Below are positions 7,502 to 13,102 of a stretch of DNA of 38,697 nucleotides, piece by piece. Source of the stretch: Oscillospiraceae bacterium (GTDB lineage: Bacteria; Bacillota; Clostridia; Oscillospirales; CAG-272); the NCBI GenBank assembly GCA_015064205.1, contig SVSR01000016.1, forward strand, positions 1-38,697, read 5' to 3'. Position numbers and translations under genes: made by a program. Under the pieces are notes generated by a model that saw nothing but the letters and a program-made list of their open reading frames with translations, did no database searches and was not told the DNA's origin. Every line of letters starts with the position of its first letter. Within the stretch, counting starts at the first letter, position 1.

Positions 7502-8200
7502 ATGAGAGTTGACAAGCTTCTCACAAGCGTGGGCGCCGCCAGCCGAAGTGAAGCGGCAAAGGCGGCGGCACGGGGAGAAATAAAGGTTAATAATGTGACT
7601 CTGCGGCGGTCGGATGTTCACGTTGACCCCGAACGAGATGAGATAATATATAAGGGCGAAAAGATCGTATACAAGGAATTTGTGTATATAATGCTTAACA
7701 AGCCTGACGGATACGTCTCGGCAACCGATGATCCGCAAGAAAAGACGGTGCTTGACCTATTGCCCGAAAAATATAAAAGGCTTGGTCTTTTCCCGTGCGG
7801 CAGGCTTGACAAGAATACGCTCGGGCTTATAATATTGACAAATGACGGTACAGGTGCGCACAGGGTTCTTGCTCCAAAGAATCATGTCCCGAAAACCTAT
7901 CGTTTTGAATGTGAATGTAAACTTGAAGACAAAGACATTGAAATGCTTGCAAACGGAATAACCCTTGATGACGGCTATGTAACAAAGGATGCAGTTATAA
8001 AAACCGACGATGGCGCTAAAAGTGGTGATATTACCATAACGGAAGGTAAGTACCACCAGATAAAAAGAATGTTTGCGGCAGTAAATAACAGAATAACTTA
8101 TCTTGAAAGAGTCAGCTTTGGTGATATAGCGCTTGATGGTTCGCTTGAGCGCGGAGAGTGGCGAGAACTGACACAGCAAGAAGAAAAACTCTTTAAATAA
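7502..8200 (+). CDS. rsuA: RsuA-family 16S rRNA pseudouridine synthase
   Basis: 232 aa. An N-terminal S4 domain (MRVDKLLTSVGAASRSEAAK) is followed by the catalytic domain with LNKPDGYVSA and GRLDKNTLGL, in which D103 is the expected nucleophile. RsuA modifies U516 of 16S rRNA; the related RluB/E/F enzymes act on 23S rRNA. The LPEKYKRLGLFPCGRLD arrangement and the C-terminal EGKYHQIKRMFAAVNN block fit RsuA best. The gene is about 8 bp after the 36-aa protein and 15 bp before tex, so these probably form one transcript. Confidence is high for the family and moderate for the target base. Confidence 0.85.
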   Translation: MRVDKLLTSVGAASRSEAAKAAARGEIKVNNVTLRRSDVHVDPERDEIIYKGEKIVYKEFVYIMLNKPDGYVSATDDPQEKTVLDLLPEKYKRLGLFPCGRLDKNTLGLIILTNDGTGAHRVLAPKNHVPKTYRFECECKLEDKDIEMLANGITLDDGYVTKDAVIKTDDGAKSGDITITEGKYHQIKRMFAAVNNRITYLERVSFGDIALDGSLERGEWRELTQQEEKLFK

Positions 8201-8215
8201 AAAGGATGGAAAGCA

Positions 8216-10372
8216 ATGCAAATTATTAGAAGACTTGCCGAAGAACTCGGACTTAGTGAAGCTCAGGTAGAAAAGACAGTTGCTCTTATTGATGACGGAA
8301 ATACTATACCGTTTATTGCCAGATACCGTAAAGAAGTAACCGGATCGCTTGACGATGTTACGCTCAGAAGTCTTTTTGACAGACTTACATATCTGCGAAA
8401 TCTTGAAGCAAGAAAAGCAGAGGTCATAGCTTCTATTACAGAGCAGGATAAGATGACTGATGAAATTATGGAAGCTATTGAAAACGCGCAGATACTAGCT
8501 GAAATCGAGGATATCTACCGCCCGTTCAAGCCGAAAAGACGTACACGCGCGTCCGTTGCCCGCGAAAGAGGACTTTCACCCTTAGCAGAGGCGCTTATGC
8601 TTATGAGCGATGAGTATGTACCTACTCTTGATGAAATAGCAAATTCTCTCATCGATCCCGAAAAAGGTGTTGAAACTCTGTCTGATGCTTATGCGGGAGC
8701 CCGCGATATTATCGCCGAAGATATTTCTGATAACGCTGAATACAGAAAAGAAATAAGAGAGATGACCTACGATTTCGGTGTAATAAAATCAAAGGCGGCC
8801 AAGGATGAGGATTCTGTGTACTCGATGTATTACGACTACAGCGAGGGGGTTAAAAGTATTGCCGACCACAGAATACTTGCACTTAACCGCGGCGAAAAAG
8901 AAGAATTCCTTAAAGTGTCTGTTGAAATGGCAGAGGATGCAGTTATAAGCTACCTCATCTATGCCGCAATGACATCACAGACAAGTCCTGCATCAGGCCA
9001 CGTCAGGGCGGCTATAATAGACAGCTATGACAGACTTATCAAACCGTCAATAGAAAACGAAATACGCTCAATGCTCTTTGACCGTGCGGGCGAGGGCGCG
9101 ATAAAGCTATTCTCGGATAACTTGAAGCATCTTCTTATGCAGCCGCCGGTAAAGGGCAAGTGCGTACTCGGCCTTGACCCCGGTTACAGAACGGGTTGTA
9201 AGCTCGCAGTAGTTGATAAGACCGGCAAGGTGCTTGACACGGCAGTTATATATCCGACAAAGCCGCAGGAGAGAATAGAGGAGAGCACAAAAATAGTAAA
9301 GGGGCTCGTCTCTAAATGGAAAGTCGAGCTCATAGCAATCGGTAACGGCACGGCATCAAAGGAGAGCGAGATTTTTATTGCTAACGTAATAAAAGAAGTC
9401 GGTGGAGACCTTCACTATGCCATGGTGAGTGAGGCAGGGGCATCCGTTTATTCGGCTTCGCCCCTTGCGGCAGACGAATTTCCTGATTTTGACGTTACTC
9501 AGCGAAGCGCCGTTTCAATAGCGCGCCGCCTTCAGGATCCCCTTGCCGAGCTTGTTAAGATAGACCCTAAATCAATAGGAGTAGGACAGTATCAGCACGA
9601 CATGAAACCGGCAAGACTTGACGAGTCCTTGACTGGAGTAGTCGAGGACTGTGTAAACAGCGTTGGAGTTGACGTAAATACTGCATCTCATTCGCTTCTT
9701 TCTTATATAGCGGGAATCAATGCAACAAGTGCTAAGAATATAGTTAAATACAGAGAAGAGAACGGCGAGTTCAAATCAAGAAAAGAGATAATGAAAGTGC
9801 CGAGAATCGGTGCAAAAGCATATGAGCAGTGTGCAGGATTTTTGCGTGTACCCTCATCAAAGGAGATCCTTGATAATACGGGAGTGCACCCTGAGTCTTA
9901 TGAAGCGGCACTCAGGCTCCTTGAAATGTTTGGCTACAGTATAAGTGACGTGCGTGAAAACAATCTTTCGGATATCAGAGATAAGGTAACTGCCAAAGGT
10001 ATTAAGGCAACGGCTGACGTACTTGGTATCGGCGAGCCTACACTCGTTGACATAATAAGCGAGCTTGAAAAACCGGGACGTGACGTGCGTGACAGCCTGC
10101 CCTCACCTGTACTTCGCGATGACGTTATGGATATGAGCGACCTGAAACCGGGCATGAAGCTTACGGGAACTGTCAGAAACGTTATAGACTTCGGCGCGTT
10201 TGTTGATATCGGCGTTCATCAGGACGGACTTGTGCATGTTTCGGAGATATCTGATAAATTTATCAAGCATCCGTCGCAAGTGCTCTCGGTTGGCGATATA
10301 GTAACTGTTATGGTTAAAAGTGTAGACCTTAATAAAAAGCGTATAGCGCTTACAATGAAGAGCAAAATCTAA
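8216..10372 (+). CDS. tex: Tex, S1-domain RNA-binding protein
   Basis: 718 aa, the usual Tex length. The domain order is Tex N-terminal HTH-like region (IARYRKEVTGSLDD), a YqgF/RNase H-like domain with LGLDPGYRTGCKLAVVD (about residue 320), HhH motifs (SLLSYIAGINATSAKNIVKY), and a C-terminal S1 domain with LKPGMKLTGTVRNVIDFGAF. Tex proteins bind structured nucleic acids and associate with transcription or RNA turnover; the exact role in Bacillota is not settled. The start at 8216 has an AAGGATGG ribosome binding site. It ends the cluster; a hairpin without a T-tract lies after the stop. Confidence 0.95.
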   Translation: MQIIRRLAEELGLSEAQVEKTVALIDDGNTIPFIARYRKEVTGSLDDVTLRSLFDRLTYLRNLEARKAEVIASITEQDKMTDEIMEAIENAQILAEIEDIYRPFKPKRRTRASVARERGLSPLAEALMLMSDEYVPTLDEIANSLIDPEKGVETLSDAYAGARDIIAEDISDNAEYRKEIREMTYDFGVIKSKAAKDEDSVYSMYYDYSEGVKSIADHRILALNRGEKEEFLKVSVEMAEDAVISYLIYAAMTSQTSPASGHVRAAIIDSYDRLIKPSIENEIRSMLFDRAGEGAIKLFSDNLKHLLMQPPVKGKCVLGLDPGYRTGCKLAVVDKTGKVLDTAVIYPTKPQERIEESTKIVKGLVSKWKVELIAIGNGTASKESEIFIANVIKEVGGDLHYAMVSEAGASVYSASPLAADEFPDFDVTQRSAVSIARRLQDPLAELVKIDPKSIGVGQYQHDMKPARLDESLTGVVEDCVNSVGVDVNTASHSLLSYIAGINATSAKNIVKYREENGEFKSRKEIMKVPRIGAKAYEQCAGFLRVPSSKEILDNTGVHPESYEAALRLLEMFGYSISDVRENNLSDIRDKVTAKGIKATADVLGIGEPTLVDIISELEKPGRDVRDSLPSPVLRDDVMDMSDLKPGMKLTGTVRNVIDFGAFVDIGVHQDGLVHVSEISDKFIKHPSQVLSVGDIVTVMVKSVDLNKKRIALTMKSKI

Positions 10373-10386
10373 TAAATTAGAAAACT

Positions 10387-10412
10387 GTCCGAGCGTTCCT
10401 TGACGCTCGGAC
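10387..10412 (+). terminator. hairpin after tex (terminator-like)
   Basis: GTCCGAGCGT (10387-10396), loop of six, ACGCTCGGAC (10403-10412): a perfect 10-bp stem 14 bp after the tex stop. The bases after it (TCGAATATT) are not a T-tract, so it may be an mRNA end-stabilising hairpin or a Rho-type end rather than a classical terminator. Confidence 0.45.
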
Positions 10413-10497
10413 TCGAATATTATGAAAAATGTAGCAAAATGCACAAAAAGATATTCTTAAATTCGTAATAATGACACTTCCATTTTTGCACGGATTT

Positions 10498-10506
10498 TGG
10501 TACAAT
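10498..10506 (+). promoter_or_regulatory. extended -10 promoter of the ABC ATPase gene
   Basis: TGG directly before TACAAT (10501-10506), giving the TGN extended -10 motif. No good -35 lies 17 bp upstream (TTCCAT). It is 59 bp before the start codon, and a strong AGGAGG (10551-10556) precedes the gene. Confidence 0.5.
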
Positions 10507-10564
10507 ATTCTATGTAAAAGAGTAACATATGCGGGAAACCGCGATTTACAGGAGGAATACATAA

Positions 10565-11680
10565 ATGGCAAGCTTGTCACTCAAACACATTTACAAGAAA
10601 TATCCCGGCGGAGTAACGGCTGTATCCGACTTCTGCCTCGACATCAAGGATAAAGAATTTATAATTTTCGTAGGACCTTCCGGATGCGGTAAGTCCACAA
10701 CACTTCGTATGATCGCAGGACTTGAAGAAATCACAGAAGGTGAACTCTTCATCGGCGATAAGCTCGTTAACGACGTAGCACCTAAGGACCGCGACATCGC
10801 GATGGTGTTCCAGAACTATGCTCTGTATCCTCACATGAGCGTGTTTGACAACATGGCCTTCGGTCTTAAGCTTCGTAAGACTCCTAAGGAAGAGATCAAG
10901 CGCAGAGTTGAAGAAGCAGCACGTATACTTGATATTACACACCTTCTCGACAGAAAGCCGAAGGCTTTGTCGGGCGGTCAGAAGCAGAGAGTTGCGCTCG
11001 GACGTGCGATAGTACGTAACCCGAAGGTATTCCTTCTTGACGAACCGCTTTCAAACCTCGACGCTAAGCTTCGTGCAGCGATGAGAACAGAGCTTACAAA
11101 GATCCACAAGAGACTCGGAACAACCTTTATCTACGTTACACACGACCAGGTAGAGGCTATGACGATGGCAACAAGAATCGTTGTTATGAAGGATGGTCTT
11201 ATCCAGCAGGTAGACTCACCTCAGGCTCTTTACGATACACCTTGCAATATCTTCGTTGCAGGATTTATCGGAACACCTCAGATGAACTTTATCAACTGCA
11301 AGCTTGAAAAGCGCGCTGACGACGTATACCTTGTATTCGGCGAAAACGCAATCAAACTTCCTGCAGAAAAGGCAAACAACGAAGCACTCAAGGAATATAT
11401 CGGCAAGGAAGTCGTTGCAGGTATCCGTCCTGAATGTATCCATGATGAGCCTGTATATCTCTCCAGCCTTGCAGACAGCGTAATTGAAGCAGACGTTGAC
11501 GTAACAGAACTTATGGGTAACGAAATTTTCCTCTACCTCAAGAGCGGAGAAGAAGTAAGCATGGTAGCACGTGTATCTGCACGTTCCACAACAAGAGCAG
11601 GCGACAAGATCCAGGTAGCTCTCGACGTATCGAGAATCCACATCTTTGATAAAGACACAGAGCGTTGCATCGTTCACTAA
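10565..11680 (+). CDS. msmK: carbohydrate ABC transporter ATPase, MsmK/UgpC type
   Basis: 371 aa. It carries Walker [10 protein letters not shown] (37-45), the Q-loop Q83, signature LSGGQ (135-139), Walker B VFLLDE (155-160), and the H-loop in VTHDQ. The C-terminal third is the TOBE/regulatory domain seen in MalK, MsmX and UgpC. It powers uptake of sugars or glycerol phosphate through partner permeases. No permease or binding protein is nearby, and it has its own promoter and terminator, so it is probably a shared ATPase serving several transporters, as shown for MsmX in B. subtilis and for streptococcal homologues. Codon use is strongly biased to ATC, CTC and C-ending forms, unlike its neighbours. 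Confidence 0.95.
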   Translation: MASLSLKHIYKKYPGGVTAVSDFCLDIKDKEFIIFVGPSGCGKSTTLRMIAGLEEITEGELFIGDKLVNDVAPKDRDIAMVFQNYALYPHMSVFDNMAFGLKLRKTPKEEIKRRVEEAARILDITHLLDRKPKALSGGQKQRVALGRAIVRNPKVFLLDEPLSNLDAKLRAAMRTELTKIHKRLGTTFIYVTHDQVEAMTMATRIVVMKDGLIQQVDSPQALYDTPCNIFVAGFIGTPQMNFINCKLEKRADDVYLVFGENAIKLPAEKANNEALKEYIGKEVVAGIRPECIHDEPVYLSSLADSVIEADVDVTELMGNEIFLYLKSGEEVSMVARVSARSTTRAGDKIQVALDVSRIHIFDKDTERCIVH

Positions 11681-11690
11681 TAAAAATGAA

Positions 11691-11715
11691 AAGACCGCCT
11701 ATGGCGGTCTTTTTT
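11691..11715 (+). terminator. terminator after the ABC ATPase gene
   Basis: AAGACCGCC (11691-11699), loop TAT, GGCGGTCTT (11703-11711), then TTTT. This is a strong intrinsic terminator and makes the ATPase gene a single-gene transcript. Confidence 0.9.
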
Positions 11716-11726
11716 GTAATAGGAAT

Positions 11727-11759
11727 AAAAAATAGCAAAGGCACGCAAATGGGTGCCTT
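11727..11759 (-). terminator. minus-strand terminator after the small-gene pair
   Basis: Read on the minus strand: AAGGCAC (11759-11753), an 8-base loop, GTGCCTT (11744-11738), followed by a T-run at 11732-11727. It is 3 bp after the end of the 77-aa gene, so it ends that minus-strand transcript. Confidence 0.7.
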
Positions 11760-11761
11760 GT

Positions 11762-11995
11762 TCATTTTAAAGAAGAAATAATGTTGAGTTCGATAGAAGT
11801 TTTATAACCGACTTCAAAAGCTCTGTTTTGTATCAAATTAAACATTTCTCTTAATTCCTTTTGTAATTTAGTATCTAATTCATTTTCAGCTTTTTTTAAG
11901 ATTTTCCTGCTTAATTTAATTGAAAAACTGTCGTTTAGTTTATTTTGAATTTTATAAGACTGAATAATATCTGTAATGTTCATAATAATTCTCAC
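11762..11995 (-). CDS. small helical protein, second of a related pair (77 aa)
   Basis: 77 aa from the GTG at 11995; a later ATG at 11983 is equally possible. The GTGA at the start overlaps the stop of the upstream gene, so the two are translationally coupled. The protein is charged and predicted helical, and ends with NRAFEVGYKTSIELNIISS. The upstream gene ends with KEAFNLGYKSAVSLLICTS, so both share an AFxxGYKxxxxL motif near the C-terminus and are likely paralogues. They resemble short helical proteins with an F-x-x-G-[FY] motif (such as those grouped as DUF6809) common in Clostridia, but I cannot confirm a family. No function is known. Base composition is more AT-rich than the flanking genes. 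Confidence 0.6.
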   Translation of the reverse strand: MRIIMNITDIIQSYKIQNKLNDSFSIKLSRKILKKAENELDTKLQKELREMFNLIQNRAFEVGYKTSIELNIISSLK

Positions 11996-12213
11996 TTTCC
12001 ATAATTACCTGAAGTGCAAATAAGTAAAGAAACTGCGCTTTTATAACCCAAATTAAAAGCTTCTTTAGCTATCAAAGAATAACACGTACTGAACATAGTT
12101 TGGTAATGAGGTGGTAACGTCTCCATAAGCTTATCATATCGTTCACTCATTTCTTTTGTTTCAATCTCGGATTTTATTTGTTCCAAACAGAATAGATCTT
12201 CCAAGGTAAGCAT
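11992..12213 (-). CDS. small helical protein, first of a related pair (73 aa)
   Basis: 73 aa, starting at the ATG at 12213 (MLTLEDLFCLEQIKSEIETK), chosen because an AAGGGGGA ribosome binding site lies at the right distance. An upstream in-frame GTG at 12261 lies inside the leader hairpin and is unlikely. The rest is acidic-helical with a C-terminal KEAFNLGYKSAVSLL, matching the neighbour's motif. The gene lies behind a promoter (12394-12422) and a leader of about 175 bases holding an intrinsic terminator, so its expression is probably regulated by attenuation. It has no recognised domain. It could be a small regulator, part of a toxin-antitoxin-like or phage-derived module, or simply an orphan family. 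The pairing and leader support a real gene. Confidence 0.6.
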   Translation of the reverse strand: MLTLEDLFCLEQIKSEIETKEMSERYDKLMETLPPHYQTMFSTCYSLIAKEAFNLGYKSAVSLLICTSGNYGK

Positions 12214-12228
12214 AATTATATCCCCCTT

Positions 12229-12261
12229 AAAATAAAAAAGTGCGCTCCGAGAGGAACGCAC
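12229..12261 (-). terminator. leader terminator (attenuator) before the small-gene pair
   Basis: On the minus strand: GTGCGTTCC (12261-12253), loop TCTC, GGAGCGCAC (12248-12240), then a T-rich run at 12239-12229. The 9-bp stem contains one G-T pair. It lies in the leader, upstream of the first start codon, so it would stop transcription before the genes unless an alternative structure forms. Confidence 0.75.
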
Positions 12262-12279
12262 CGAAAAAGTGCTTTCCTC
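12251..12279 (-). promoter_or_regulatory. alternative antiterminator hairpin in the leader
   Basis: On the minus strand: GAGGAAAGCAC (12279-12269), loop TTTTTCG, GTGCGTTCCTC (12261-12251): ten base pairs with one A-G mismatch. It uses the same GTGCGTTCC bases as the terminator's left arm, so the two hairpins exclude each other. That is the mark of a transcription attenuator. Confidence 0.6.
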
Positions 12280-12284
12280 CTTGA

Positions 12285-12389
12285 TTGCAACAAAAGCTCA
12301 ATCCTTCTATGGTATGAGCAAAGAGAGAAAACACCTTTTACCAAAGTATTTTCCCATAGAAGAATGAAAAATATGAACTTTTGTTGCAA
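12285..12389 (-). ncRNA. structured leader RNA: nested long-range stem
   Basis: Outer arms: plus-strand TTGCAACAAAAG (12285-12296) and CTTTTGTTGCAA (12378-12389), 12 perfect base pairs. Inner arms: CTTCTATGG (12304-12312) and CCATAGAAG (12354-12362), 9 perfect pairs. The 5' arm starts at the expected transcription start, so the leader's first bases pair with bases just upstream of the antiterminator. Inside the inner stem, read on the minus strand, a 16-codon frame MGKYFGKRCFLSLLIP runs from an ATG in one arm to a TAG in the other, but it has no ribosome binding site. No known riboswitch class is recognised. Confidence 0.5.
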
Positions 12390-12393
12390 GAAC

Positions 12394-12422
12394 ATTATAC
12401 CATAACAAAAAAACAAATGCAA
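12394..12422 (-). promoter_or_regulatory. minus-strand promoter of the small-gene pair
   Basis: On the minus strand: TTGCAT (12422-12417), 17-bp spacer, TATAAT (12399-12394), with TGG before the -10 (extended -10). This is a strong housekeeping-type promoter firing into the structured leader. Confidence 0.75.
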
Positions 12423-12426
12423 GTGT

Positions 12427-12454
12427 TTGAGGCCATAAAATAAATAATTATGAT
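12427..12454 (+). promoter_or_regulatory. possible plus-strand promoter ahead of the repeat and feo
   Basis: TTGAGG (12427-12432), 16-bp spacer, TATGAT (12449-12454), divergent from the small-gene promoter. If used, the transcript would carry the palindromic repeat and the structured region as a 5' leader of feoA. AT-rich hexamers here (AATAAT TATGAT TAAAAT) loosely resemble Fur box units, too weak to call. Confidence 0.3.
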
Positions 12455-12468
12455 TAAAATTAACAAAA

Positions 12469-12595
12469 GGCTCCCCTTTTTAAAGGGGAGCTGGCACCGA
12501 AGGTGACTGAAGGGTTTGAAAGAGATAAAACTGCAAGCAGACTGAAACCCTTCCACCGCTAACGCGGTCCCCCTCCCCTTTTGAAAAGTGGAGGC
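12469..12595. repeat. MITE-like palindromic repeat
   Basis: A 127-bp element with imperfect terminal inverted repeats about 50 bp long. The left end reads GGCTCCCCTTTTTAAAGGGG, then AGCTGGCACCGAAGGTG and GAAGGGTTTGA. The reverse complement of the right end reads GCCTCCACTTTTCAAAAGGG, then GAGGGGGACCGCGTTAGCG and GAAGGGTTTCA. This architecture (CCCCTTTT-AAAGGGG ends and GAAGGGTTT inside) is like repeat families I know from gut Clostridial intergenic regions. It has no open frame, so if mobile it needs a transposase supplied in trans. A GGAGGCAAA direct repeat (12590-12598 and 12603-12611) overlaps the right end. Target-site duplication is unclear. Confidence 0.7.
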
Positions 12596-12767
12596 AAACA
12601 TAGGAGGCAAATTGTCTACCCTACAAGAGTTCGAAATCGAACTCATTAAATGTTTATGTTGTAATTGCTGTGTGCAATGGCACGCGGCGGTTGCTGAGGT
12701 CACCGTCTGATACATCCGCATATACTTATAAGGGGAGACCCATATTCAATTAAGCGAAGGAACAAAA
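12596..12767 (+). other. structured, unassigned upstream region of feoA
   Basis: No gene is visible in this 172-bp gap. It holds hairpins GAGTTCG-AAAT-CGAACTC (12627-12644), GTGTGC-AATG-GCACGC around 12670-12685, and a possible larger arm GCGG...CCGC around it to about 12719. An AAGGAA ribosome binding site lies at 12757-12762. The regular stems suggest a folded 5' leader or a second degenerate repeat. I looked for known metal riboswitch motifs (NiCo/czcD type) and did not find them. Confidence 0.4.
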
Positions 12768-12998
12768 ATGAAGACTGTAACTATGAGTACGCTTATGCCG
12801 GGAATGAAGGCGAGGATAAAAAGCATAGACTCAAAAGAAGATATAAGGCGAAGACTTCTTGATCTTGGAATGATAGAAAACACCATAGTTGAGTGTGTTG
12901 GTAAAAGTCCCCTCGGAGATCCGTCCGCATATCTGGTGCGGGGAGCCGTTATAGTTATTCGTGACATTGACAGCGCACTTATAAGATGTGAGATATAA
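12768..12998 (+). CDS. feoA: FeoA ferrous iron transport accessory protein
   Basis: 76 aa, an SH3-like FeoA domain: MSTLMPGMKARIKSIDSKED, LLDLGMIENTIVECVGKSPL and the ending RDIDSALIRCEI. FeoA is a small cytoplasmic protein that supports FeoB, the Fe2+ permease encoded next. The length is normal. An intrinsic terminator immediately follows, so feoA and feoB may be regulated unequally. It lies downstream of a structured leader and a palindromic repeat. Confidence 0.92.
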   Translation: MKTVTMSTLMPGMKARIKSIDSKEDIRRRLLDLGMIENTIVECVGKSPLGDPSAYLVRGAVIVIRDIDSALIRCEI

Positions 12999-13001
12999 TA
13001 A

Positions 13002-13027
13002 AAAAGCCTGCCGTGCGGCAGGCTTTT
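13002..13027 (+). terminator. terminator between feoA and feoB
   Basis: AAAAGCCTGCC (13002-13012), loop GTGC, GGCAGGCTTTT (13017-13027). The stem is strong but the T-run is only four bases, so readthrough into feoB is possible. It lies 3 bp after feoA. Confidence 0.75.
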
Positions 13028-13030
13028 GCA

Positions 13031-13062
13031 CTGTAAACAGATTAACAAAAGCTCCATATAAA
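13031..13062 (+). promoter_or_regulatory. possible Rex operator overlapping a feoB promoter
   Basis: CTGTAAA-CAGA-TTAACAA (13031-13048) matches 12 of 14 defined positions of the Rex consensus TTGTTAA-N4-TTAACAA, with the right half perfect. It overlaps a candidate -35 TAAACA (13034-13039), followed by a 17-bp spacer and TATAAA (13057-13062). feoB starts 40 bp later at 13103. A rex gene is present in this window, at 36016. Confidence 0.4.
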
Positions 13063-13102
13063 GAATAAAATGCTATTAAAACATTATAAGGCAAGGTATA
13101 GT

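Noticed and set aside
10471-10653. 60-aa frame upstream of and overlapping the ABC ATPase
   Set aside because: It crosses the promoter and ribosome binding site of the ATPase gene; no support.
12214-12390. T-box leader
   Set aside because: The leader has a terminator and antiterminator, but no T-box sequence (GGTGGNACCGCG-like), no stem I features and no aminoacyl-tRNA-related gene downstream.
12395-12721. Minus-strand 108-aa frame across the palindromic repeat and feoA upstream region
   Set aside because: It runs through the repeat, has no ribosome binding site, and its translation resembles no protein; the repeat explains the open frame.
12596-12767. NiCo/czcD-type iron riboswitch before feoA
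   Set aside because: The conserved GGACAG-type junction bases are not present.
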